From Anniella stebbinsi (Eukaryota > Chordata > Lepidosauria > Squamata > Anniellidae), in NCBI GenBank assembly GCA_029215795.1, contig JARDYH010000002.1, positions 65,883,001 to 65,947,000 on the forward strand: a stretch of 64,000 nt of DNA, given 5' to 3'. Under the pieces are notes generated by a model. The model was not told where the DNA came from and made no database searches. It was given only the letters and a program-made list of their open reading frames with translations. The position numbers and the translations under genes were made by a program. Shown here piece by piece: positions 23,401 to 34,105 of this stretch. The number at the start of each line of letters is the position of its first letter. Positions within the stretch are counted from its first letter, which is position 1.

Positions 23401-23520
23401 TGCCAATATCACAAATGCTTCTGGGTGTGAAGATGTTTATCAATGAACTCCTGCAGTCTTGACCATCTGTCCTTATTTAGCTGTTTTAGGTGCAGCGGGG
23501 ATAAGTAAACATTTATTAAC
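20500..23520 (-). mobile_element. decayed APE-type LINE (endonuclease + reverse transcriptase)
   Basis: On the - strand, successive frames give an AP-endonuclease end (FVILAEDFNARIG near 23400; STIDYFIVSYDLL near 23150) and a linker. A reverse transcriptase follows, with KSGKAPGSDDILPKMLKAN (about 22350), YRPISLLSIVNKLYASHLL (about 22180) and GIRQGCVLAPTLFNIYINS (about 21750). The active-site motif is YADG (21668-21657), so the second catalytic Asp is lost. The C-terminal part (LRLETGQISVE, LPSAFLEGK, YSERLCPC) runs to about 20720. The 3' end is near 20500 (TGACCAATAAGGTATGG). At least five frameshifts or stops and a 5' truncation show it is dead. The clade is unresolved; it is neither the CR1 nor the L2 type seen elsewhere here. 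Confidence 0.85.
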
Positions 23521-23604
23521 AATTAGGAGAAAGCACGGAATCCAGTCACTAAAGAAATTGCAATATTAAGTAAACAGTCTGAGCTAGTGGGAATGGCCTC
23601 TACA

Positions 23605-23695
23605 TGTTTTGGACACTTCAATGCCCATAAGCCCTAGCCAGCATGGCCAATAGCCAGGAATTATGGGGGTTGTAGCAAACATCTGGAAGGTTTAC
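23605..23695. repeat. short palindromic repeat ('actacaactcc' family)
   Basis: AGCCAGCATGGCCAATAGCC and TTATGGGGGTTGTAGCAAAC match the family core in inverted form. Confidence 0.6.
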
Positions 23696-23880
23696 AGCCA
23701 TTCTTCCTGAATTTGTTTAGGAAGTAAAGTTTACATGACCATCACAACACCTTGAGCTAATAGATTCTATAAATTCTATATAATGTGGCAGTGAATTCTA
23801 TTTATTAATTATGTAAGTGTTCCAGCCTTAATTTACATGACTATGGATGCTTATATTCCATTATTTTTTGTAGGTGGAGT

Positions 23881-24200
23881 TAGGCTGACCAGATAAAATC
23901 CAGGTCAGGGCTCCTGTAACTTTAACAGTTGTAGAGAAAAGGGTATTTCAGCCAGTGTCATTTGTATGCAATTAGTTCCTGGTGAAATTCCCTCTTCATC
24001 ACAACAGTTAAAGTTGCAAGGGCCTTGCCTTCTTTTGTATATGGTCACTCTAGTATAGTGCCTGCAACTTTAACTGTTGTGATGAAGAGGGAATTTCACC
24101 AGGAACTAATTGCATACAAATGACACTGGCTGAAATTCCCTTTTCTCTACAACTGTTAAAGTTACAGGAGCCCTGACCTGGATTTTATCTGGTCAGCCTA
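23881..24200. mobile_element. near-perfect long hairpin MITE
   Basis: Arms 23881-24018 and 24063-24200 are exact reverse complements over 138 bp apart from one mismatch (GGGTATTT against GGGAATTT). They enclose a 44-bp loop. The ends are TAGGCTGACC/GGTCAGCCTA. The 7-bp word GTGGAGT lies immediately outside both ends, consistent with a target-site duplication. There is no coding capacity. The high arm identity suggests a young insertion or arm homogenisation. Confidence 0.85.
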
Positions 24201-24491
24201 GTGGAGTATTCTTGAGCTTCCATACATGTAAAGCTGTGTTCAAGCTTTGTAATCTGCCTCTACCGTGGCAGGTAATTGGGCTAAGACAAGGGTTAAGTCC
24301 CCTTACAGCTTATCCTTTTGCTATCTACATGGCTCAGTAATTAGAGATGGTGCAGTAAATGTCCAAAAAGTAGTGATGTTTGACCATCTTCCCAGATGAA
24401 TTTCACAAATGCCTGAAAATTCAGAGACACTCTACTGAATGTTGACAGTTATGTAAATGAGATTGTCAGCATTCACTGGTTTAAGTCCAAA

Positions 24492-24493
<2 letters not shown>

Positions 24494-24522
<29 letters not shown>
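24494..24522. repeat. (GT)n microsatellite
   Basis: About 14 GT units; a shorter run lies at 24859-24876. Confidence 0.9.
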
Positions 24523-24539
24523 TCCTCAATTCATCTGTG

Positions 24540-24745
24540 TTTGCAGGACTGAAGCTCAGTGGTAGAGCATATGCTTTGCATGCAAAAGATTCCAGGTTCA
24601 ATCAATGGCATCTCCAAGAAGGGATGGAAAAGACTCCTGACCTGTCTGAAAACATGGAGATGTGCTACCAGTCATTGTAGACAATGCTGAGCTAGATGAG
24701 TAGACAATACTGATTCAATATAAGGAAGCTTCCTATGTTTTGTCA
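24540..24745 (+). mobile_element. tRNA-derived SINE
   Basis: Head GAAGCTCAGTGGTAGAGCAT, box-B-like GATTCCAGGTTCAATCA, body and tail AATATAAGGAAGCTTCCTAT, all in order on the + strand. Confidence 0.75.
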
Positions 24746-24749
24746 TACA

Positions 24750-26310
24750 CACAACATTCGATTTGAAAGATTAAATTAACTGTAGATTTTAATGTACCAC
24801 ATATGTGACTGGGGAGAAGATTGCTTTAAGTGAACTGCAGAGAGCTTGAAAGTATCTAGGTGTGTGTGTGTGTGTGAGATGCAACTCTCTCTCTCTTCTC
24901 TCCTTTGCATGAAAACCTCTCTCTTTGAGATGAAATCATTGGAAAGTTCCCTGGGCTGAAGTAAGCATCCTCAGGAGACCATGCCAGAGACCTAGACTGC
25001 GGCATGCTATTGATCAGAGAGATGAACAAGCTCTGGTAACAAATCCTACGGAAAGCTCACCACTTTTTCTGAAGACCTTTTCAAACCCCACTCTAATCAC
25101 TGGGTAGAAAGCAGTAAATTAAAGCAGCAGGTTCAAGCTTTGGAAGGCTTTAACAGGCAGGGTGCAGCAGGAAAACACACAGGAGGTTGAGTTATTGTAT
25201 TTTGTAACCTTCCACGTTTGCCTGCAAGCCATAAATTACGGAGGTGAACGTAAATAAGAATTAAATATCAGAAGTGTCTTTCTTCTTCTGTCCTTTTGAT
25301 TATACCACTATTTTATTTATGACTCCCTTAAGAAAACCGAACTTCCATTATGTGCTATTTTCTTCTGTAAATTGTTAAAAGAATCACAAAAATGAAATAC
25401 TTCACAGCAGGTTTTTCCTCTATTGCTGCTTGCTGGTGAAACTGGCTCTCCCTCCCCTTTTGGGAAGCTTGTAGGTTTTGTTTTCCTATGATAGAGAGGA
25501 CAACATCTTATTCTAGTTTACTGTGCTGTCAAAAGCATGTTACCATCCTCTTCAACATCAAAAGTCAAAACAAAGAACTCTAAGCAGCTGAGGCATTTGA
25601 CCATTGCCAGGACATAATACAATGTTCTTGTTCATCTAGGAAGTAAAAAAATGTATTCAATATCTTGGTACATATTATACTAGATTCCAGGGTGAAACTG
25701 GCTGCTTTCAATTGATAGAAAGAACTGGAATGTTAAAGTTCACAGTGTGCATAATGTTTATGTGCCTGGATTTTATTGTGTTGAGACTGGATAAGAGTTC
25801 ACCAAGATAGTGTTTTGATTGCCACTCTGCTCTGAACCCCTTCCCAATGTATGGACTGAAGACCAAACCCTTCCAACAACTCCTATGGGACAAAAAGGAC
25901 TATGCATCAGACATGCCACAGGGGGTTACGTAAATGCTAAATGATGCTGATGATGACATAGGAAAAGAAAACTATCCCTTGGAATCGTGAAAATTCTTCC
26001 ACTGATTCTGTTCATTTTTAAAACTTATGGAGTGTGGATTTGTAGTTGTTGCAGCTGTTCTGGCCCTTTGTTTTTGTCTACCAAGTCTTTTCTACCAGCT
26101 GGTTCTCAACACAAAGGCCAGGGATCCCCCGTACCCCCATTTTAAAAGAACCATCAGTACTGAGCATCATCCTGTAACTTGCACATCACGTTCATACGTT
26201 CATTGTGATGCTTTACAAGGAAAAAACTGACACATTTTTCTACTTGTTTTTTTAAAAAGAAAAATAGCAGCCGTGAAGAGACCATTTCTGAAATAAGCAT
26301 GTTCTATTAA
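24750..26310. other. unclassified intergenic DNA
   Basis: No supported gene or repeat family. 25200-25560 is AT-rich, low in repeats and could be conserved noncoding. Confidence 0.35.
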
Positions 26311-26321
26311 AGAATACACAA

Positions 26322-27830
26322 ACAGTGGTGAGAAAAGGTTTGTGAACCCTAATGATAATTATGGAAATTCTGTAGTTTTACCATGATAGCCTTCATGAAT
26401 CAAAACCAGCCCTTTTCTAAATATCCAATGGGTTTATATTTACCAATTTTGTGTCTTGTGAAATAAAACAATATATAAATTAGGCAAACTACGAGTACTT
26501 AAGAGACAGGTATGTGCAGAAGTAAATGAACTCTTGGTTGCATCAGCTCAATTAAGGGGAATAATTAGATGTTTAAGTTATTAAACATATCTTCAGGGGT
26601 GAATTTGGGAGGCCCCACCCTTTGTGAGTTCAAACAAAGAATCTCACCCCAAATGTCAAGCATGGTGGTGGGAATGAGATGGTGTGGGTTTGCTTTGCTG
26701 CTTCAGGGTCTGGACGGCTTGCCAGAATTGAAACAACCATGAACTTTGCAGTGTATTAGAAGATTCTAGAGGAGAATGTCAGGAGAATCCGTCCATGAGC
26801 TGAAGCGGATGGGTCATGCAACAAGACAATGATCCTAAACATACAAGCAGATCTACACAAGAATGACGGTGGAAGAAGAAATTCTGTGTTTAGAATGGCC
26901 TATTCAAAGTCCGGATCTATACCCCATTGAAATGTTGTGGCAGGACTTGAAGTGAGCTGTTCATGCAAGGAAGCCCTCAAATATCACTGAGGCCCTTTCC
27001 ACACCAGCAAAATGCCTGGGATGGTCCCCAGCTGCTCCTTGTGAGTCCAAATGACACACAGGGAGTCCTGAGAAGGGGGTGCACGGGATTTCTTCAGGTT
27101 TACCAAACCTCAAAAATCTTGATTCTTCCACGGTCCCAGGGGACCGTGGAAGAATGTGCCTGCCCATCCCAGGCGTAGCCTCGCTTACTGTGAACTGGGC
27201 ATGGAGCCGCACTGCGTGGCTCTGTGCCAAGCAAGGGAGGGGGTGGCACTAGTTTCGCCACCTCCGGCAGGGAAGGGAGGGGGCCCACGCACTCAGTTTT
27301 TTTAAAAAAAAAGGCTTCGCCTTTTTCACTGGAGCGCTCATGTGCTCTTCTCCGCTCAAAATAATAATTTTAAAAATGGCGGCTGCAACTTGTGATGGCC
27401 CAGGAGAAGCCCGGGCCATCGCATTTCTGGTTTGTATTGGGTGCACCAATCCCAGAAGTAGCTACTTCCGGGATCCCCTGCCCTGAGTCCTCTACACCAC
27501 TATGATGTAGAAAGGGCCTGAGTTGAAGTAGGTTTGTAAGAATGAATGGGCCAAAACCAATGTGAGAGACGACCAACAGTTACTGGAAATGCTCACTTGA
27601 AGTCATTGCTACTCAAGGGGGGGGGGGGTGCCACCAGGTACTGAATCTAAAGGTTCACATACTTTTGCACACATGGATATTGACTGTTGAATCAATTGTG
27701 GATAAATAAATGTTGAAAAAGCATCATATTTGTGTGTCATTTGTTTGATCAGGTAATCTATTGTTCTTTATCTAGAATTATAGGGTTAGATTAAGTTCTA
27801 ATAATGTTAGGTTGGAATTCATGACAATCC
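26322..27830 (+). mobile_element. Tc1-like DNA transposon, internally deleted and interrupted
   Basis: The left end begins CAGTGGTGAGAAAAGGTTTG. Transposase fragments follow on the + strand: [20 protein letters not shown] (about 26663-26722), the catalytic QDNDPKHTSRSTQE (about 26823-26864), and EWPIQSPDLYPIEMLWQDLK (about 26896-26955) with the third acidic residue. After the insert the frame resumes with LK and NEWAKTNV-type sequence (about 27523). The right end has an inverted phrase, GGTTCACATACTTTTGC (about 27653). Most of the N-terminal half of the transposase is missing, and stops and frameshifts are present, so it is inactive. Confidence 0.8.
26992..27517. mobile_element. 526-bp GC-rich MITE inside the Tc1-like element
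   Basis: The ends are GCCCTTTCCACA and the complement of TGTAGAAAGGGC. CTGAG flanks both sides (26987-26991 and 27518-27522) as a 5-bp target duplication. Removing the insert restores the host codons ATC-ACT-GAG-TTG-AAG. A perfect internal palindrome, TTCCACGGTCCC/GGGACCGTGGAA, lies at about 27125-27152. The body is CpG-rich, unlike its surroundings. Confidence 0.8.
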
Positions 27831-27863
27831 CAAGGAGTCCACAAACTATAACAGGTGCTTTGT

Positions 27864-27921
27864 TAAAAAAAAAAAAAAGAAGGAAGGAAGGAAGGAAGGA
27901 AGGAAGGAAGGAAGGAAGGAA
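27864..27921. repeat. poly(A) plus (AAGG)n microsatellite
   Basis: An A-run followed by about ten AAGG units. Confidence 0.95.
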
Positions 27922-27929
27922 CAACCAGG

Positions 27930-28750
27930 AGAGGTCTAGCAGTATTTATTTGTGGTTTTGTAGTAAATTGTTGACATTTGTTTTTCCACAGCAAAATGAT
28001 TAGCATTTTTATGCATTTGTAGAAGCAACTGCTTTTGTTGCCAAAGATATAAGTACACAGCAAGCGGAGATAAGAGCAGAATGGAAAGAGCAAAATTTCT
28101 GTTCTCTGGGCATACTTTTGAAATAATATTTTATCTTGGCATCTAAATCAAACAGGGCAGGTTGATATACTTTTTCAAGAGTGAATTGTGATCAGAGAGT
28201 GAGTGTTAAGTAATTCCCATGTATTCATTTTTGCCATCACTTTCAGTTCAGTATTAAATATGACTTGTTCAGATGTCACATATTGATACAGAGTATATGT
28301 GTCAGCATTTGGACAGAAACTAATTGGATTCATATCTCTGATATGTTTTCAAATTGCTGGGTCACATCTGGGTCTCCCGCTATAAATTCTTCAACACTAG
28401 TCCAAGTAAAAGGAATGTGACAGATTTAATACCTAGAATAAGTTATTAACTGTAAGAATGCATAAAACAGCATACTGTTGAAAACTGAGAAGTCCATGTT
28501 GCCTCTTTTTTAATTTTAGGAGGAATTTCTTTAAGGATATTAGTTGTTGGATCCTCCTATGGTGGGCTTAAAGCCAACTAAAGTATGATGAATTAGATTA
28601 TCATGATGACGATCTCACAAAAGTTTGTTCCAGATTGTTTGAAAATAAAGCTAAAGTGGAAGATACTCAAACTATGTTTAGAGAAGAATAAAGTTTAGGG
28701 GCAGTCCACCCATATAATTTGTAGGACAAATGGAAAAAAATATTAACTGG
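27930..28750. other. unclassified intergenic DNA
   Basis: AT-rich; nothing supportable. Confidence 0.4.
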
Positions 28751-28754
28751 AGGT

Positions 28755-29345
28755 TTAAAATTCTGGAAATATTTGGACTTGTAGAACTGGAAAAAGTGCA
28801 GAAAAGGGCAATTTAGATGATCAAGGGGCTCGAGCAACTCCCCTATGAGGGAAGGTTACAACAGCTGGTATAGTTTAGCTTGGGGAAAAAGGCACATAAA
28901 GGGAGATATGATAGAGGTGTACAATATTATGTATGGTGTGCAGAATTTGGATAGGGAGACATTCTCTCTCTCTTATAATATTACAACCTGGGATCATCCC
29001 ATGAAGCTGATTGGTCAGAATGATAAGGTGTTTAAGAGGATAGACAAAAGGAAGTGCTTCGTCACACAGCGCATAGTCAAACTATGAAATTCGCTGCCAC
29101 AAGATGGTCATCAATGTGGATGGTTTTAATGACAAATTCCTGGAGAAGGCTATCAATGGCTACTAGTCCTGATGGCTCTATACTGCCTCCAGTATCAGAA
29201 GCAGTACACCATAGGTGGGAGGGTGCTGTTGCATTCATGTCCTGTATGTGGGTTTCCAATTGACAGCTGGTTGGCCACTGTGTGAACAGAATGCTGGACT
29301 AGATGGACCCTGGGTCAGATCCAGCATAGCTCAGGAATTTACCGG
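28755..29345 (+). mobile_element. CR1 LINE, 3' part of ORF2 and 3' UTR
   Basis: ELEKVQKRAI-type sequence (about 28778), then EGRLQQLV-like and KGDMIEVYNIMYGVQNLDRE (about 28900-28960), match the C-terminal end of CR1 ORF2. They are followed by CTGGACTAGATGGACCCTGG and CAGATCCAGCATAGCTC of the CR1 3' end. It is 5'-truncated and frameshifted. Confidence 0.85.
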
Positions 29346-29349
29346 CTTT

Positions 29350-30575
29350 GGGGCAATTTTCCCCCTTTCTAAAAGGTTGAAATGTCTCTCATAAGGCTTA
29401 GTTACCAGCAGTAAGAGCTTTAAGGTAAAGTACGCTGGGGCATGTGTGTATTTTTGATCCTGCCCTTTTTGTCTTTGGATCCACCCTCTTTACCTTCAGT
29501 CCTATCCACCACTGGAATGTTGCCCCTGAGAGCATTTCCAAAATGGAATATGGCCATCCGGCTGAAAGAGATCCCCCACCCCTGGCATGAGTTTGGTCTT
29601 AACTGCATTGGTTGTCTTGCTTTATGTTCTATGCGTAAAATACAACTCATTCTTTTCCAATGCAATCTATGGTGCTGGATCATCTCCATAAGGCCTTCAA
29701 TGATACAGGCTCCAGAAGTGCCATTTACAGACACCAGGGGAACATCACCTGCCCAGTGTTTAGATGACATGGTTCTTCCTCTGGCCATCTCGTTTTAAAC
29801 AACTGAGAGACTACTGTTTTTTAAAAAAATGAACTATGCACATTTGCATGGGAGCAAGTTCCTCAATTGGACTTGCCATTAAACTCAATGGGGCAGTTTA
29901 GACATGCACAGATTTCACTGTAAGTAGGCCAATGTACTAAACAGGTATGTCAGAGGCACAAATCCGTTTACTTCAGAAACAGGTGATTCTGTGACCTATG
30001 GTATCGCTTGCAATGTTAAGAACCATCTGGAGGCAATTAGTAAACTAAACCTTATTTAGGAGGGATTTTAATCTGATATGCTGCATGTTGAATTTTCTTT
30101 TTAGGAAGTTTGTTTCTAAATCTTTATTCTCTACTTAATTAATAGCAGCCTTTTGGAATATTTTTTATTCCCAGCATTGCTAAAGAAAAAGCAAAGTGAA
30201 ACTTTTTGAAATAAGTACATTGTGTTGCTTTATGCCATATCTGTGGACTACTGGTAGCACATGCTAACATTCAGGCTGCAAGCTTTGTAGCCCTGGACTC
30301 ATGTTTCCATCTTTATACTCATAAACCTTTGTAATAATGATATCTTTTTATTATTTCATCTTTTTTTAAGTGATGAAACTATTTAAATCATTACAAATGA
30401 GAGGAAGCCAGGAATGAAAGCTTCCCTCCATGGAAAGAGAAAATGGCACTGGGGCAATTAAGAAATGCTATTCAAGGGGCAAATCAGCACTAATTCCTCC
30501 CCCCATGTCAAATCTCAGAAAGAAATACAAGAGGTTGAATATGCAAAGAAATGTCTATTAAACAATATATTATTA
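29350..30575. other. unclassified intergenic DNA
   Basis: Overlapping ~120-codon frames on both strands at 29420-29798 have no recognisable domain and are not supported as a gene. A small 'caatgggg' palindromic repeat lies near 29860-29960. Confidence 0.4.
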
Positions 30576-30685
30576 ATGCATCTCTCAAGGAGGGGAGTTT
30601 TACATCATCATGTTCAAAAGAAGCGGTGGTACGGCCGCTTCTAAAAAAAGCCCTCCCTGGATCCCCTGGACCTTAATAACTATAG

Positions 30686-30749
30686 CCCAGAGAGCTTCGG
30701 CTATGGGGCGGTATAAAAATGCAATAAATAAATAAATAAATAAATAATA
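30686..30749 (+). mobile_element. 64-bp, extremely 5'-truncated retroposon nested in L2
   Basis: CCCAGAGAGCTTCGGCTATG ... GGCGGTATAAAAATGC plus an AAAT-repeat tail interrupts the L2 frame at the LNNY/RPV junction. It is flanked by AATAACTATAG (30675-30685) and AATAATATAG (30750-30759), a slightly diverged target duplication. The same 3' end occurs in antisense at 52128-52390. Confidence 0.8.
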
Positions 30750-32095
30750 AATAATATAGGCCAGTATCAAATCTTCCATTTTTGGGCAAGGTGATCAAGA
30801 GAGCGGTTGCCTTCCAACTGCAAGCAGTTTTGGATGATACAGATTTTCTAGACCCATTTCAAACTGGCTTCAGGGCAGGATATGGAATTGAGACTGCTAT
30901 GGTCATCTTAGTGGATGATCTATGCTTAAGTATTGACAGGGGGAGTGTGTCCCTGTTGATACTTCTGGACCTCTCAGCGGCTTTCGATACCATCAACCAT
31001 GGTATCCTTCTGGAACGCCTGAGGGGATTGGGACTTGGGGGCACTGTGCTTCAGTGGTTCTGGTCCTACCTCTCGGGCAGGTTCCAAATGGTGATGCTTG
31101 GGGATAGTTGCTCATCAAAGAAGGAGCTGCTATGTGATGTACCACAAGGTGCCATCCTATCCCCAATGCTGTTTAACATCTACATGAAACTGCTGGGAGA
31201 GATCATCCGGAGGCATGGGATGGGGTGCTATCAGTACGCTGATGATACCCAAATATATTTCTCTATGTCTTTGACAACAGCGTAAGCTAAGGATAGCGTG
31301 TCTCCTCTGAATGAATGCTTGGAGGCGGTAATGGGCTGGATGAGGAAAAACAAACTGAAGCTGGATCCAGACAAGACGGAGGTGCTTACTGTCAAGGGCC
31401 ACAACCTGGGGTTGGAAGTGTGTCAACCAGTTCTGGATGGGGTTACACTCCCCCTGAAAGGCTGTGTCCGCAGCTTGGGGGTGCTCCTGGATCCGTCGCT
31501 CCAAATTCAGATAGATGCAACTGCCAGGAGTGCCTAGTATCAGCTTCGGACGATACGCCAGCTGCGCCCCTTCCTAGAGTTGGAAGACCTAAAATCAGTA
31601 GTGCACGTGCTGGTAACTTCGAGGCTCGACTTCTGCAATGCGCTGTACATAGGGCTACCTCTGTGCCTAGTCCGGAAACTTCAACTAGTTCAAAATATGG
31701 CAGCCAGGTTGGTCACCGGTACATCTAGGGGTAACCATATTACACCAGTTTTAAAATCTCTTCACTGGCTGCCAATCAGTTTCCAGGCGAAGTACAAAGT
31801 GTTGGTCATTACCTTTAAAGCCCTACATGGTTTGGGTTCAGGTTACCTACAGGATCGCCTTCTCCCATACAATCTGCCCCGCATGCTCAGGTCCTCTGGG
31901 AAGAATTTACTACAGTCAACAAGAACTAGACTGACGACCGTAACCCAGAAGACTTTCTCTTCTGCCGCTCCCAGATTGTGGAATGATCTGCCGGGAGAGA
32001 TTCGCCAACTCACCAGTCTTCAGGAATTTAAAGGATCTATAAAGACTGATCTCTTCTGGCAGGCCTACCCAGATGAATTTTAAAGTGTATTAATT

Positions 32096-32504
32096 AACGA
32101 GACACATGGTGCATCAATAGTAAGAAAAGCTCGAACACGCTTACAACATGCTTAGGACTCGAGGGAAAGTATTACTTATTCTATAGAGTTTGCTGAATAT
32201 TCAAAACTTACTTAGCCTGCATTTTAACTTATAAGTTTCCCCCCCCCCCCTTATGTTCTGTTTAAATCGCAGTTGTACGGTCTGTGGACTTTTAACAATA
32301 AAGTAGTAGTAACTTTTTCGAGAATGACCTCACCTTAAGTTTTAAAGTAGTCATACCACTATCCCTATTTTTCTCAATGTGGCCAGGTTTTAGATTTATT
32401 GGAATTTTATTTGGGGATCGCAAAACTCCTGGTGGTATTAACTGTTTATAAAATGTGATGTATAATTGGTCTGTTGACTGTAAATAAAGAATTGATTGAT
32501 TGGT
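32096..32504 (+). mobile_element. insertion within L2 3' region, probably a LINE 3' end
   Basis: The L2 ORF end and the L2 tail are separated here by ~400 bp. This ends in CTGTAAATAAAGAATTGATT followed by GATTG repeats, a LINE-like 3' terminus with a short tandem tail. A C-run lies at about 32240-32250. The family is not identified. Confidence 0.45.
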
Positions 32505-33003
32505 ATTTTAATGATGTATTGGTTTTATGTGTTTTAATCAGTTTTGTATTTTATGTTTGATGATGTTCCCTGCCTCGATCCATTGGGAGAGGCGGGTAAT
32601 AAATAAATAAATTTATTATTATTATTATTATTATTGTTAAACTAACTGTGAAAAGCCTTGCCTGTCCAGCCTGGAGAAGCTGGTGCTGCAATTGCATTTT
32701 ATCACTCAAATCAGGGAAGTGTCTTCATGGTGCCTGGTTGGTGCTGTTTCCCTTGAAAACCCTGCACTTTCCCTCCCCCAGGGTGGCACTGGGTGATTCT
32801 GATGCTGAGGAGGAAGCGCAGGGTTTCTGGGTGGCCATCCGGGGACTGGAACAACCCCCGCCCTCTTCCTGGTGGAAGATGACCAATCACAGGTCGCCTT
32901 CCACCAGTCACCACCCAGACACGCCTCCATTGCGTGTCGTTGCCTCGCTCCAACGAAAAAAGTCAGGCTAAGTCCCTACTGTTTTTTCTCCACAGCTTCA
33001 GCA

Positions 33004-33085
33004 GAAAGCCCTGGGGTGGGTGCACAGATGCAGTGGTGTTGTTTAATCGACGCCATGCCACTGTGCACCCACCCAGGGGCTTTCC
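33004..33085. repeat. strong short hairpin
   Basis: The left arm (33004-33037, containing GGGTGGGTGCACAG) pairs with the right arm (33053-33085, containing CTGTGCACCCACCC) around a ~15-nt loop. It may be the core of a palindromic MITE; the wider stretch 32640-33130 is GC-richer than its surroundings. Confidence 0.6.
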
Positions 33086-33404
33086 GAGCATTTAGAGAGC
33101 CCCCAGGTCAGAAAAACATACACATATGGATTACTCAGAAAACACTAGAATAGGTTAACAACAATGTTGTGCGGATGTACCATAAAAAGTGAGTGAACAA
33201 AGGATAGCAATTCCAGATATAAGGGATAACATGGTAGTATCACAATCATTGGAGCTTCAGCACATCTAATGCTTTGGTAGATTCAAGTTCATGGGATGTC
33301 CAGACGGTGACATCTTCTACTCATGCCCCTCCTGGTTTTTTTTAACTGCTTCTTGCATCTTTTTGCTTAACACAGAAAAGCCATTAAGGAGAAAAAGACA
33401 GAAC

Positions 33405-33495
33405 AGCTGCAGAATAATAAGAATAATAAGAATAAATTATTTCATACCAGCCTCTCCCTTTGGATCGAGGTGGGGAACAACATTTGTACAATAAC
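33405..33495 (-). mobile_element. L2 LINE 3' tail, antisense
   Basis: In antisense it reads CCCACCTCGATCCAAAGGGA ... GGCTGGTATGAAATAATTT with an ATT/CTT-repeat tail, the L2 3' terminus. The rest of the element is not present next to it. Confidence 0.7.
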
Positions 33496-33623
33496 AATAT
33501 AGATCAAATACATAAATTAATTGAAAGCGCATATAAAACAATCAACACATTTTTTTAAAAAAAAAATTAAAGTGCCCTCTGTCTGGAAGCATTCACAGTT
33601 CAGTGGCAGACAGAAATGAGTGG

Positions 33624-33788
33624 TTAGTCATCTTCAATGCAGTCTTGTTTCTTTTTACGTTTGTAAGCTTCTGTCCTGCTAGCAACCTGATCTATGGGGA
33701 TCTCTTCATCAAGCTCCTTTGGTTTGAAAGATGATATTCCTTCAAGGATATTTTTAATGAAGTTCCATCTGGCTAAGCTTATTAGATT
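33624..33788 (-). other. exon-like open segment, terminal exon or retrocopy
   Basis: Read on the - strand this gives 54 codons and a TAA. The product includes RWNFIKNILEGISSFKPKEL, then DEEIPIDQVASRTEAYKRKK, then KQDCIEDD at the C-terminus. The composition looks like a genuine protein end: amphipathic helix, basic cluster, acidic terminus. It is not a LINE frame I know. Possible acceptors AATAAG or CTTAG lie just inside the open stretch (about 33776-33783), but the pyrimidine tract is poor. There is no clear polyadenylation signal before the L2 tail at 33405-33495. I do not recognise the protein. Confidence 0.35.
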
Positions 33789-34017
33789 TCACATATTTTG
33801 AAGGGGAACAGTAACTACATTTCTGCTTTTTATTGTGAGCATTTCATTTATTTAAAACACTCTATGTATTCAACACATACCTGATTGTCCTTGAGAGGCA
33901 AGGCCTACCATCCATGTGCTCAGCCATTTCTCTTCCTAATTATAAGAGTTGCCAGGGAAAGGGCTAACTGATTGAGAAAGGGGAGTAATGCAGGGTTGAG
34001 CAGAAGGTATATCTGCA

Positions 34018-34105
34018 AATGTTTGGAACTTCTACTCCCAGAAGCCCTTCCAACATGGCCTGTGGTCAGGAATACCGGGAGTTGAAATCCAAAAATCTAG
34101 AGATC
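34018..34105. repeat. short palindromic repeat ('actacaactcc' family)
   Basis: TTCTACTCCCAGAAGCCC ... ACCGGGAGTTGAAATCC is the inverted core. Confidence 0.6.

Larger units (their letters stand above)
30577..32625 (+). mobile_element. L2-type LINE with reverse-transcriptase ORF remnant
   Basis: Coding starts around 30577 (SLKEGSF, EAVVRPLLKK), shifts frame in an A-run, and passes a small nested insert. It then stays in one frame from about 30755 to 32083. Motifs are RPVSNLPFLGKVIK, LLDLSAAFDTINHGILLERL, DVPQGAILSPMLFNIYMK, the active-site YADD (31235-31246), NKLKLDPDKTEVL and LHWLPISFQAKYKVLVITFK. The final segment is FWQAYPDEF with a stop. Only two in-frame stops (31283-31285 and 31535-31537) break that long stretch. 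The tail CCTCGATCCATTGGGAGAGG followed by AAATAAATAAAT and ATT repeats (about 32572-32636) is typical of L2. Unrelated DNA (about 32096-32504) is inserted between the ORF end and the tail. Confidence 0.9.

Noticed and set aside
29420..29798. Overlapping 122- and 118-codon frames on opposite strands
   Set aside because: Mutual overlap, no recognised motif and no splice or promoter context.
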